Source: Deltaproteobacteria bacterium (GTDB taxonomy: Bacteria > Myxococcota_A > UBA9160 > UBA4427). Taken from it: 49,522 bases of DNA. Every line of letters starts with the position of its first letter. Position 1 is the stretch's first letter. Position numbers and translations under genes: made by a program. The notes under the pieces are model-generated. The model did no database searches. It was given only the letters and a program-made list of their open reading frames with translations, and was not told the origin of the DNA. The stretch is from assembly GCA_019310975.1 (NCBI GenBank), contig JAFDDH010000005.1:1-49522 (forward strand), given 5' to 3'. Below are positions 8,341-16,206 of the stretch, in pieces.

Positions 8341-8928
8341 CTAATAGGGCGGCTCCGGGTCGTACTCCATGAACCTACGCGTCTTGCGGGAATGGTCGGC
8401 GTCGAAGAGCTCGCCGACCAGCCAGAGCGACATATCGATGCCTGCTGAGACACCCGCCGCGGTGACGATCCGGCCGTCGCGCACGTAGCGGATGTTCTCA
8501 CGCACGGTGACGTGCGGGGCGAGCTCGCGCAAGGTCGTGATGTAGGCCCAATGCGTGGTGATCTCGCAGCCGGTCGCGAGACCGGACTTCGCCAACAGGA
8601 TCGATCCCGTGCACACACTCGTCACCCATGTGCACGACTCGGCGGCCTTGACGAGCCAGTCGAGCATGACGGGATTGTCCATCTCGACGCGGCTGCCCTC
8701 GCCACCCGGGACGAGGACCACGTCCAGCTGCGGCGCCGTCTCGAAGCTGTGATCGGGTAGGATCCGAAGGCCCTTCGCGCAACGCACCGGGCCCTCGTGC
8801 TGCGAGATCGTGACCACTTCGAGATCGCCGCCGACCTGCGCCGCCATCGTGAAGACCTCGTAGGGGCCGGCCCAATCCAGCTCCTCGCTGTCCGGGTAGA
8901 CGACGATGCCAATTTTCCGACTGCTCAT
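8341..8928 (-). CDS. DJ-1/PfpI family protein (isonitrile-hydratase-like)
   Basis: 195 residues covering a single DJ-1/PfpI domain. VPGGEGSR is the first conserved loop, TSVCTGSILLAKSGL carries the nucleophile-elbow cysteine, and TTHW follows. The layout resembles isonitrile hydratase and the amidase-like half of GlxA regulators. It lies 37 bases downstream of a GlxA-type regulator gene on the same strand, so it is likely co-transcribed with and controlled by it. The substrate is unknown. Confidence 0.82.
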   Translation of the reverse strand: MSSRKIGIVVYPDSEELDWAGPYEVFTMAAQVGGDLEVVTISQHEGPVRCAKGLRILPDHSFETAPQLDVVLVPGGEGSRVEMDNPVMLDWLVKAAESCTWVTSVCTGSILLAKSGLATGCEITTHWAYITTLRELAPHVTVRENIRYVRDGRIVTAAGVSAGIDMSLWLVGELFDADHSRKTRRFMEYDPEPPY

Positions 8929-8965
8929 GGCTGACTCCTTTCACGCCGCACGCCCGTGCGGCCGT

Positions 8966-10009
8966 TCAGCTTCCGGTGCTGCGGAAGCGGTTGCGGTACT
9001 CGGCCGGGGAGACCCGGAGGTTGCGGACGAAGGCGCGTCGCATGGTTTCCGCAGAGCCAAAGCCACATCGGCCGGCCACGCCCTCCACCCCGGCATCCGA
9101 CTCCTCGAGCGCGCGGCGCGCCGCCTCGACGCGGGCTCGCTCGACGAAGCGCGCCGGCGTGGTGCCGACCTGTGCGGCGAAGACGCGCGCGAAATTGCGC
9201 GGGCTCATGGCGGCGCGACCGGCCAGCGCCTCGACGCTGAGATCCGCCGACGGATTCTCGACGATGAAGCTCTGGACCTCGCGCAGCGGACCCGGCTCGG
9301 GCCGCTGCACCTCGAGCTGCGCGCTGAATTGCGACTGCCCGCCCGGCCGCTTCACGAAGACCACCATCCATCGGGCCACTTCCAATGCCGCCTCGCGACC
9401 GTGATCCTCCTCGACCAACGCGAGCGCGAGGTCGATGCCGGCCGTCACACCGGCCGACGTATAGATGGGGCCGTCGCGCACGAAGATCGGATCCGGCTCG
9501 ACCCGGATGCGCGGATAGCGATTGGCAAGTGCCTCGCAGAACGCCCAATGGGTCGTGGCACGGCGACCTTCGAGCAGACCCGCCTCGGCCAGCAGGAGCG
9601 CGCCGGTGCACACCGAGGCGACGCGCCGGGCCTGCGGCGCCGTCCGCTGCAGCCAGCGGATCAGCGTGCGGTCGTGCAGGACGACGCGGCTCCCCTCACC
9701 GCCGGCGATCACCAGCGTATCGATCTCGCCGCGTACGCCACGCAGCGCTCGACTCGCCACCAGCTCGAGCCCGGAAGACATGCGGACCGGGCCGGCCTCG
9801 CCCGCAACGATCTCCACCGAGTAGGCGGGCGGCGCCTCGGCGGCGCCCGCAACGCCTGCCATCCGCTTGGTGGCGCTCGCGAAGACCTCGAGCGGACCCA
9901 TGACGTCGATCATCTGGGCGTCCGGGTAGGCGAGCATCACGATCCGCCGGGTTCGCGCGCGGCCCGCGGGGGGTCGGATCCCTTCGTGTCGGTCTGCGGC
10001 CTTCGCCAT
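8966..10009 (-). CDS. GlxA-type transcriptional regulator (DJ-1 domain plus AraC HTH)
   Basis: 347 residues from the ATG at 10009; a GTG at 10054 would add 15 more, and neither has a clear ribosome site. Residues from about 20 to 200 form a DJ-1/PfpI-like domain with IAGGEGSR, ASVCTGALLLAEAGL and TTHW. The C-terminal 100 residues are an AraC-type double HTH, seen in LSVEALAGRAAMSPRNFAR and FGSAETMRRAFVRNL. Such proteins act as transcription activators sensing small molecules. Its likely target is its own operon with the downstream DJ-1 gene. Confidence 0.85.
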   Translation of the reverse strand: MAKAADRHEGIRPPAGRARTRRIVMLAYPDAQMIDVMGPLEVFASATKRMAGVAGAAEAPPAYSVEIVAGEAGPVRMSSGLELVASRALRGVRGEIDTLVIAGGEGSRVVLHDRTLIRWLQRTAPQARRVASVCTGALLLAEAGLLEGRRATTHWAFCEALANRYPRIRVEPDPIFVRDGPIYTSAGVTAGIDLALALVEEDHGREAALEVARWMVVFVKRPGGQSQFSAQLEVQRPEPGPLREVQSFIVENPSADLSVEALAGRAAMSPRNFARVFAAQVGTTPARFVERARVEAARRALEESDAGVEGVAGRCGFGSAETMRRAFVRNLRVSPAEYRNRFRSTGS

Positions 10010-10129
10010 GGGAGGAGCATGGCAGGCCGAAGGGTTGGCATCAATGACATACACCCCTCGGATTCTGCCAAATCAGTCGAACAATCTCCCAGCGGCCAGT
10101 CCAATCTCGACTCGATTTTGACTGGGTCT

Positions 10130-11074
10130 CTAGCGCCCCAATCGTGCGTCCTGGTCGAGGATCCGCACGAAGCGCTCGGGCGTCGTGAAGCCGCCCCCGT
10201 AGCGCTCGTCCCACTCCGCGGTCGGCCGCGCGGCGAGAATTTCGTCGACGCTCAGCCCGGCCTCCACCGAGGCGACGACATTGCGGCGCACATCGACGAG
10301 CATCGCGCGCCATTCCTCGAGCTGCTTGCGATCCGAGAGCGGCCCGTGGCCGGGCACGATCTTCGTCTTCTTGCCCGCGCGCGCAAGGATCTGGTCGGCC
10401 GCCTTGAGGAACCCCTCCACCCGGCCTCCGCTCGAGAGATCGACGAAGGGATACATGCCGGCGACGTAGGTGTCGCCGGTGTGGATGACATCCGCCTCTT
10501 CGAAGTGCACGATGGCGTCGCCGTCGGTGTGGGCCGGATCCACGTGCAGGGCCTGGATCGTCTGACCGTTGAGATGCAGATTGATGCGGCGCTGGAAGGT
10601 GGCGACCGGCCACGCGGCGGGCGGTGCGGCCGGCACCTCCCGGCCCAGCCCCGCGATGACCTGATCGGTGCTCATGCGAACGCGCACGTTCTCGTGCGCA
10701 ATCACGATGGCGCCCTGCGCGGCGAGATTCTCGTTGCCCCCGGTGTGATCGCCATGCCAGTGAGTGTTGAACACCATGCGGACCGGCCCGCCGCCGAGCT
10801 CCTCGATCTTGGCCAGGATCTTCGGCGAGAGCGGTGCAAACTGATCGTCGATCAGGAGGACGCCGTCCGATCCGATCGAGACCAGCATATTCCCGCCCCG
10901 GCCCGTCAACATGTGGAGACCCGTCGCCAGCTCGACGCTGCGAATCTCGACCGCATCCATCTCCTGCGCGTGCGCGCTCGCCGCAAAGCCGACGGCCAGC
11001 GTGCCGATGACCCACACCGCCAATCGTCCTGGCGAGCTGGAGAGTCGACCGGCGCGTCGCAATGTCTTCGCCAT
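10130..11074 (-). CDS. Exported metallo-beta-lactamase-fold hydrolase
   Basis: 314 residues with a signal peptide ending ASAHA-QE at about residue 37, so the protein is periplasmic or secreted. The zinc site HWHGDH is at residues 105-110. A second-site aspartate occurs in HTGDTY and PGHG gives a further histidine. The AGGAGGT ribosome site stands 5 bases before the ATG. Family members hydrolyse beta-lactams, lactones or sulfate esters; the sequence does not distinguish these. Confidence 0.85.
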   Translation of the reverse strand: MAKTLRRAGRLSSSPGRLAVWVIGTLAVGFAASAHAQEMDAVEIRSVELATGLHMLTGRGGNMLVSIGSDGVLLIDDQFAPLSPKILAKIEELGGGPVRMVFNTHWHGDHTGGNENLAAQGAIVIAHENVRVRMSTDQVIAGLGREVPAAPPAAWPVATFQRRINLHLNGQTIQALHVDPAHTDGDAIVHFEEADVIHTGDTYVAGMYPFVDLSSGGRVEGFLKAADQILARAGKKTKIVPGHGPLSDRKQLEEWRAMLVDVRRNVVASVEAGLSVDEILAARPTAEWDERYGGGFTTPERFVRILDQDARLGR

Positions 11075-11200
11075 CCTGACCTCCTTCGATACGCGATGTG
11101 CACTGTACCGGACGCCAGAGCGCCCGGTCTGCGATATGTTCCCGCCGCCCCCCCGTCACAGCATTGCCGCGCCCGCGCGCCACGGAGAGCGACAGCACCG

Positions 11201-12373
11201 ATGCACATCAACACCAAGAATCGGGTGGCCGGCTCGTTCGAAGCCCTCGACAGGCTGCTCACCCAGATCGAGAAGGGCAAGAAGGCCAAGCCGGACTGGA
11301 TCCGCCTGCAGGGCAAGGCGCGACTCGACAACCTCAAGCCTGCTCGCAGGCACGAGACGCTCGGGCGCATCCACCGCAACGTCCTGCGGGGCTTCAGGGC
11401 GTCCAACGTCAAGATCGGCAATCGCCAGCGACGCCTCGAGTTCTGGCAGAGCCTCGCCAGAGCGGGCTTCCACGACTTCTCGGAGCTGGGCTGGATGAAG
11501 TCTTACGACTCACCCTGGGTCGAGGACTACGACTACATCCGCGCCTATCAGAAGGGCGGGCTGCAGGCCCTCGACCCCTACGCGGTCTACAGCTCGGTGC
11601 TCGGCACCTTCGATTTCAGTGTCGAGGATTTCATCCGCACGGAGCTCTGCTGCGATGTCCGCACGATCGCCGAGCCGATGGCCGGCACCGCCGAGTTCTC
11701 CTACCAGGGCCACTTCCGCTACCCGGACTTTCGCTACTTCATGATCGATCTCGACGAGGACGCACAGCAGAAGGTGCTGGGACAGCGCTGGCTACCGGAT
11801 GCGGAGAAGCACTACATCGTCTCGGACGTGCTCGACGAAGCGGTCTGGTCACAGATCAAGAGCTACACGATCGGCGACAGCCTCAGCTACATCGGCAAGC
11901 AGAGCCACCACCTCTTCGACGCCAAGCAGCTCTTCCGCCTGATGGACGTGGCCACCCGCCACGTCGACTACTTCATGCTCGAGACACCGCAGCTCGCACC
12001 CGTGATGGAGATGGGCGGCACCGACGACATGACGCGACCGGAGATGGAGGACGCCGGCTTCGAGGTCGAGCTGGTGGAGGATCCGGACGGCGATCCCAAC
12101 CCCTTCACGAACCTGATGCACTTCCACCTGGCCGCATCGGACAAGACCGGCGATCGCGAGCTCTTTGGCTATCGCGACTGGACCGTCTGGTCGCAGCCGA
12201 TCCTGGTCACGATGGCGCGCCTGCTCGACCTGCACGCTCTCTACTTCCACTCGGAGCTGCACGAGTTCGTGCCCGTCGAGGAGGAGACCGAGGACTCCGA
12301 CGTCGAGGACAACGTCACCTTCATGCTCTTCACTCGACGCGAGATCGAGACCATCGAGGGCGACGACGTGTAG
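11201..12373 (+). CDS. Unrecognised protein, methyltransferase-like core
   Basis: 390 residues beginning MHINTKNRVAGSFEALDRLL. A long upstream open frame exists, but protein-like sequence starts at this ATG. The middle holds IAEPMAGTAEFSYQGHFRYP followed by YFMIDLDEDAQ, which looks like motif I and the acidic end of strand 2 in class I SAM-dependent methyltransferases. IVSDVLDEAVWSQI would be the next strand. The C-terminus is acidic (EEETEDSDVEDN). I do not recognise the family and cannot give a substrate. It is divergent from the exported hydrolase gene. Confidence 0.6.
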   Translation: MHINTKNRVAGSFEALDRLLTQIEKGKKAKPDWIRLQGKARLDNLKPARRHETLGRIHRNVLRGFRASNVKIGNRQRRLEFWQSLARAGFHDFSELGWMKSYDSPWVEDYDYIRAYQKGGLQALDPYAVYSSVLGTFDFSVEDFIRTELCCDVRTIAEPMAGTAEFSYQGHFRYPDFRYFMIDLDEDAQQKVLGQRWLPDAEKHYIVSDVLDEAVWSQIKSYTIGDSLSYIGKQSHHLFDAKQLFRLMDVATRHVDYFMLETPQLAPVMEMGGTDDMTRPEMEDAGFEVELVEDPDGDPNPFTNLMHFHLAASDKTGDRELFGYRDWTVWSQPILVTMARLLDLHALYFHSELHEFVPVEEETEDSDVEDNVTFMLFTRREIETIEGDDV

Positions 12374-12391
12374 CCGCTCGGGAGCCCGGGC

Positions 12392-13015
12392 TCAGATCAG
12401 AGCGCCCTCGGCTTCGGTGCCCTCGAGGTGGCCCGTGCAGGCGAAGAGCTCGACGGAGAACGGCGCGGTATTCGCCACGATCGAGAGCGCCGTATTGCCG
12501 AAGCGCAGCGGCGGTCCGTCATCGGGTGCACGCGGCACGACGGCGGGCAGATCCAGATGTCGCACCGCCAGGGAATGCAGGACCAGACCATGGGTCACGA
12601 CGGCGAGATGGCCGCCCTCGAGGTCCGCCGCAGCGGCCCGGACACGCGCCCAGGCTGCGTCCACGCGCAGATGGAAGACCTCCCACGTCTCACCGCCCGG
12701 CGGTGCGTAGCCCGGTGCAAAGGGATCGCTGTCGAGCTCCGCGTAAGGCGTTCCGCGCAGGTCGCCGAGATTTCTCTCCTGCAGCAGTGGCTCGGACTCG
12801 ACGGCCACGCCGGTCGCCTCGTGCAGGCAACGCGCTGTCATGTCGGCGCGCGCGAGGTCGCTCGCCAGGATGCGCTCGATCGGATGATCGGCCAGTCGGC
12901 GCCCCAGGCGGCGCGCCTGCTCGAGACCGCGCGGACTGAGCGGTGTCTGGGCCACTTGCACGACGCGATCCCTATTCCCGGGGGTCTCGCCGTGACGGAT
13001 GAGATAGATCGCCAC
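12392..13015 (-). CDS. Histidine phosphatase (phosphoglycerate mutase-like)
   Basis: 207 residues with LIRHGET at residues 5-11 containing the phospho-accepting histidine, ERNLGDLRG with the acid, and VVTHGLV with the second histidine. This is a phosphohistidine phosphatase of the branch-1 superfamily; substrates range from phosphosugars to cobalamin precursors. It is convergent with the methyltransferase-like gene 18 bases away. Confidence 0.88.
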   Translation of the reverse strand: MAIYLIRHGETPGNRDRVVQVAQTPLSPRGLEQARRLGRRLADHPIERILASDLARADMTARCLHEATGVAVESEPLLQERNLGDLRGTPYAELDSDPFAPGYAPPGGETWEVFHLRVDAAWARVRAAAADLEGGHLAVVTHGLVLHSLAVRHLDLPAVVPRAPDDGPPLRFGNTALSIVANTAPFSVELFACTGHLEGTEAEGALI

Positions 13016-13035
13016 GCGGCGAGCCTAGCAGGCGG

Positions 13036-13572
13036 CTAGTTCATCGAGACGGAGAGTGCGGCGAGCAGCGCGGACACGACCTTCGGCTCCATCAGGAGCG
13101 AGAGATTGGCGTGGTGGTGCTGGTGGCCGGCGCGGATCTCGATTCGAGTGCGGATCAGGACGGTGTCCGAGGGCGCGTGTGTGCTCAGCAAGCAGCCGGC
13201 CAGCGAGCTCTCCTCGAGCTTCGCCGCGCCGTTCTCGGTGGGCGCCCGCAGGGCGGAGCTCGCCGACTGAATGACGGCGGCCAGCATGCATGCCCCCAGC
13301 TCGAGAAAGGTCTCGATGGGAGAATCGCAGTCACCGTCCGAGCGCGCCCAGGCCAGCGCATCCTCGGGATCCATGCTCAACAGGCCGGCTCCGGAGAGCG
13401 TCCCACGGAAGGGCAGGAGCACACCGGCGACGACCTCGTCGTCGTGGCCGTGTGACGCATCCGTCCCGAAGTCCCCGAGCGCACAGCAGAGCGTCTCGAG
13501 AGTGGTGATCTCCGTATCGACGGCGTGGGTCTCGGTCAGGGCGTCGGCCGCCCGGTCCACCCCATCGGCCAC
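13036..13572 (-). CDS. CheC-like domain protein
   Basis: 178 residues from a GTG at 13572 that has AGGAG close by. The pattern LLPFRGTLSGAGLLSMDPED, then IETFLELGACMLAAVIQSAS, resembles CheC/CheX-type phosphatases, although the usual EIxN of those proteins is replaced by ELGA. The frame stays open upstream, and the codons from 13614 to 13573 read LIIPLEQSLAIQEW. That looks like genuine protein, so the true start may be a CTG at 13614 or further up. There are no chemotaxis genes nearby, so a role as a stand-alone phosphatase or sensor protein is possible. Confidence 0.5.
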   Translation of the reverse strand: MADGVDRAADALTETHAVDTEITTLETLCCALGDFGTDASHGHDDEVVAGVLLPFRGTLSGAGLLSMDPEDALAWARSDGDCDSPIETFLELGACMLAAVIQSASSALRAPTENGAAKLEESSLAGCLLSTHAPSDTVLIRTRIEIRAGHQHHHANLSLLMEPKVVSALLAALSVSMN

Positions 13573-13614
13573 CCACTCCTGAATGGCCAGCGATTGCTCG
13601 AGGGGGATGATCAG

Positions 13615-14026
13615 CTTGGATCTCCGAGTGAGTCGGAGCGCACCGAGCGCTCGGCCGCAAGCCGAGGGGGGGGCGCTCTCAATCCGGGCCCAATTGTTCG
13701 GCCATCTGCGGATGGATCTCCAGTGCTAATCGAGGATTCGACCTCTCGCCGGGGGTCCGCAGACAGGCAGCGCGCAGGCAATCAGGGCAGCCAGCGCTCG
13801 CGGCGACGGGGCGATCTCGGATTGGCCAGAATAATTTCGGCGCCCGTCCACCCGGTCGCGGGAGAGCGGCAGACGAGCGGCAGTCCGGGCCGCGCGCCCG
13901 GTCGCAGTTGCACATGGTGGGCGCCGCCGCATCATTGCCGGCGCGCCCGCCCCGGTGGACGCACCTGTGGCGATGCACCGACGACACACACCTACGACAC
14001 ACACCCAGGAAAAGGTGGAGCCCCGC
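13615..14026. other. Intergenic region upstream of surE
   Basis: No convincing gene. It contains a run of eight G at about 13665, an AT-rich spot with AATAAT (13830-13835) that could be a -10 box for the rightward gene but lacks a good -35, and a short duplication, ACGACACACACCT then ACGACACACACCC, at about 13980-14006 just before the surE ribosome site. Confidence 0.4.
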
Positions 14027-14755
14027 TTGAGTGCCAGCCTCAAAGTCGTGATCAGCAATGACGATGGGATCGACGCACCCGGAATCGACACGCTGGTCAC
14101 TCTGCTCGAGGGACTCGCCGAGTGCTTTGTGGTGGCACCCGATGGGCCGCGCAGCGGAATCGGGCATGCGCTCTCCGCCGACGACCCGATCCCGGTTCGC
14201 GCGGCCGGCGACCGCCGGCACGCCGTCGGCGGCACGCCGGCGGATTGCGCGCGACTCGCCCTCGGTCCCGGCTCCGAGCTGATCCGCGAGTGGGCCGAGG
14301 CGCGCCGCGCTGGAGAGGTCTGGCTGCTCTCGGGCATCAACCACGGGGCCAACCTCGGCGTCGACACGTACGTGTCAGGGACGGCGGCGGCGGCGCGCGA
14401 GGCCGCCATCCTTGGCTTCCCGGCGCTGGCCATCTCACAGTACGTCGCCAGGCACCGCGGCGTCGACTGGGAGCGCGCGGGCCTGCGCGCACGCCGCGTG
14501 ATCGAGCAGCTGATCGCCAGGCCGCCGGCGCGTGGGGCCTTCTGGAACGTGAACCTCCCGCACCCTCTCGACGAGGCGCACGACTGCGAGATCGTTCACT
14601 GCGCGGCCGATCCGAGCCCACACCCGGTGCGCTTCGAGCGTCGCGGCGAGCACTTCGTCTACACGGGCAATTACCACGCAAGACCCCGCCTCCCGGACCA
14701 CGACGTCGACGTCTGCTTCGGTGGGCGCATCGCGGTGAGTGAGATCGGCCTCTGA
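14027..14755 (+). CDS. surE: 5'/3'-nucleotidase SurE
   Basis: 242 residues from a TTG at 14027, preceded by GGTGGAG. An upstream ATG in the same frame would add a low-complexity His/Thr tail. SNDDGIDAPG at residues 10-19 carries the metal-binding aspartates. LLSGINHGANLGVDTYVSGT holds the asparagine and serine of the active site. SurE removes phosphate from nucleoside monophosphates and is linked to stationary-phase survival. It stands alone, without the pcm/nlpD/rpoS neighbours seen in enterobacteria. Confidence 0.9.
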   Translation: MSASLKVVISNDDGIDAPGIDTLVTLLEGLAECFVVAPDGPRSGIGHALSADDPIPVRAAGDRRHAVGGTPADCARLALGPGSELIREWAEARRAGEVWLLSGINHGANLGVDTYVSGTAAAAREAAILGFPALAISQYVARHRGVDWERAGLRARRVIEQLIARPPARGAFWNVNLPHPLDEAHDCEIVHCAADPSPHPVRFERRGEHFVYTGNYHARPRLPDHDVDVCFGGRIAVSEIGL

Positions 14756-14906
14756 TCCGACGGCCCGCGCCGAGTCAGGGCGCTCGACACCGCTGTGTTT
14801 CACCGATTCGACGCCCGGTCGAGAGTTTCTTGCCGGGTGTCACATTTCTGCTTTGACATCGATCGCATTTGCCGATATCAAGGCGGCGAACCCAGTGGAG
14901 GATCCG

Positions 14907-15134
14907 ATGATCATCGCCATTTCCAAGTCCGAGACCCGCGCCGGACCCATCTCGCGCACGAGCTGGCATTTCAGCTCGCATGTCGCGGATGCGCCGGTGG
15001 CCGTCGCCCGGCCGTGGAATCACGATTCCACATTTGGCGGCGCGCTCGAGCGCAATCTCGGAATCGGAATCGGAATCGGAATCGGAAGAGGGAGGATGAG
15101 AGGGGTTCTCCTTGGAGGTGAGCCAGGAAGCTAG
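14907..15134 (+). CDS. Small hypothetical protein with a Gly-Ile repeat
   Basis: 75 residues starting MIIAISKSETRAGPISRTSW. The ATG has a strong GGAGG 6 bases upstream, which is the main reason for calling it. Near the C-terminus four tandem GAATCG hexamers (15061-15084) are translated as alternating Gly-Ile. A strong hairpin follows 25 bases after the stop. I recognise no family, and it could be an untranslated RNA rather than a protein gene. Confidence 0.4.
   Translation: MIIAISKSETRAGPISRTSWHFSSHVADAPVAVARPWNHDSTFGGALERNLGIGIGIGIGRGRMRGVLLGGEPGS
15061..15084. repeat. Four tandem GAATCG hexamers
   Basis: Perfect copies lie at 15061-15066, 15067-15072, 15073-15078 and 15079-15084, with a partial GAAG after the last. 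They fall inside the small ORF at 14907. Confidence 0.95.
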
Positions 15135-15159
15135 TCGAACCTGACACCTCATTGTGAAA

Positions 15160-15203
15160 CGAGAACCCCTCTCGCCAGGACCGGCCAGAGGGGTTCTCGC
15201 TTT
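15160..15203 (+). terminator. Strong hairpin, probable terminator, with an alternative upstream partner
   Basis: CGAGAACCCCTCT (15160-15172) pairs perfectly with AGAGGGGTTCTCG (15187-15199). After one mismatch, GCC (15174-15176) pairs with GGC (15183-15185), leaving a 6-base loop. Only three T follow (15201-15203). The left arm can instead pair with GAGAGGGGTTCTC at 15098-15110, 50 bases upstream. Confidence 0.65.
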
Positions 15204-15356
15204 CCAGGGCTCTGAAATCACAGGGCAAGGAAAAGACAAGGAAAGGCGAGATAGCGAGATCCCAGGACGACAGGCCGATCGCAGGCGGGAGGCGGTTCTC
15301 TCAGGTGACCCGATCCACGCTGGATCGGGCGAGCACCCAGCAGGGAGGGGACCGGA

Positions 15357-15911
15357 ATGGACCCGTTGGCCGGACAGAGATGGTACGAAGTCGAGCCCGA
15401 ACAATTCGCATGGCATGCGTTCAGTGTCGGTATTCTGGGCCTGCTGCTCTTGGTCTTGCTGATCTCGGTAGAGAGCCTGGGCGAGCCGGAGGCGGCGGTC
15501 GAGACCTCACCCCCGGAGCGGATCGCAGTTCCGGTGGAGGCCGTGTCGAACCTGCACAGCCGAGAACACACGCGCGTGCATCGGCCCCCAGTGGCGGATG
15601 CGCGCGCGTGTGGAGCCGGGCTAGCGGGTCGGGCGCAGCTCCGCGGGGCTCCAGTACGCGCGCATGCTCGTGATCTTGCCCGCATCGTTGAAGCTCATCA
15701 CATCGATCACGTCGGCGTACATCTTGGCATCGGGCGTCGTCAGCTCGGCCACGAGCGGCGCGGCACACTGGTTGCTGGCCACGCAGATCGGGCCGGTGAT
15801 CTCCACGTAGAGGGCCGGCGCCGTGGCGCTATAGAAGCTCTGCAGGGACTCACGTCCCCTCAGGATGGTGCCGCCGACGGGATCCTCGACCGTACACTCA
15901 TCGGCGTATAG
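15357..15911 (+). CDS. Small membrane protein; C-terminal half doubtful
   Basis: The ATG has GGAGGGG a few bases upstream. The first 85 or so residues look genuine: an N-terminal MDPLAGQRWYEVEPEQFAWH, a transmembrane segment at about residues 24-41, then an acidic/proline linker. From about 15621 onwards the frame runs antisense through the steroid isomerase gene and its residues (His/Arg/Gly-rich) look like a shadow translation. Either the protein really overlaps its convergent neighbour by nearly 300 bases, or a stop codon has been lost through a frameshift near 15600. No family is recognised. Confidence 0.45.
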   Translation: MDPLAGQRWYEVEPEQFAWHAFSVGILGLLLLVLLISVESLGEPEAAVETSPPERIAVPVEAVSNLHSREHTRVHRPPVADARACGAGLAGRAQLRGAPVRAHARDLARIVEAHHIDHVGVHLGIGRRQLGHERRGTLVAGHADRAGDLHVEGRRRGAIEALQGLTSPQDGAADGILDRTLIGV

Positions 15912-15995
15912 ATCCAAGATGCTCTCGACGTCGCCGGCGGAGAGGGCCTTGATATAGGACTGCATGACATTGCGAATCTCGTCGGGGGTCGGCAT
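15621..15995 (-). CDS. ksi: Steroid delta-isomerase (3-ketosteroid isomerase, SnoaL/NTF2-like fold)
   Basis: 124 residues, the size of Comamonas testosteroni KSI (125), starting at the ATG with AGGAG upstream. KSI moves the C5-C6 double bond of 3-keto-delta5-steroids to C4-C5. The three catalytic residues are in place: Tyr14 (MQSYIKAL), Asp38 (TVEDPVGG) and Asp98 (VIDVMSFNDAGK, matching Asp99 of the Comamonas enzyme). The segment YADECTVEDPVGG followed by GRESLQSFY and NDAGKITSMRAY aligns with KSI without gaps in the N-terminal third. It is divergent from the exported cyclase-family gene and lies about 1.7 kb left of an acyl-CoA operon that looks like a steroid side-chain module. Confidence 0.85.
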   Translation of the reverse strand: MPTPDEIRNVMQSYIKALSAGDVESILDLYADECTVEDPVGGTILRGRESLQSFYSATAPALYVEITGPICVASNQCAAPLVAELTTPDAKMYADVIDVMSFNDAGKITSMRAYWSPAELRPTR

Positions 15996-16206
15996 GACGT
16001 CTCCTGTGTGGCGTCCGCAAGAGCGGGGCCCAACGATATTAGCGCCGCACGCCATCCGAGAGCGAGTGCCATCTGCCGGCAGCATGCGACACACGGAGGA
16101 TGGCCCCGTACAATCTTTTGGGAAGCCCGAATCGGCGCATCCGCTTTCGATCCGATACCTGGCCCCATGCACGATCTCATCCGGACAGAGAAAGGAAGAG
16201 CGAAGC

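Noticed and set aside
8906-11200. Upstream part of the very long plus-strand frame ending at 12373
   Set aside because: It is antisense to GlxA and the metallo-beta-lactamase-fold gene; recognisable protein sequence begins only at the ATG at 11201.
15061-15084. GAATCG repeats considered as a CRISPR or origin iteron
   Set aside because: Hexamers without spacers, too short for CRISPR, and no replication genes nearby.
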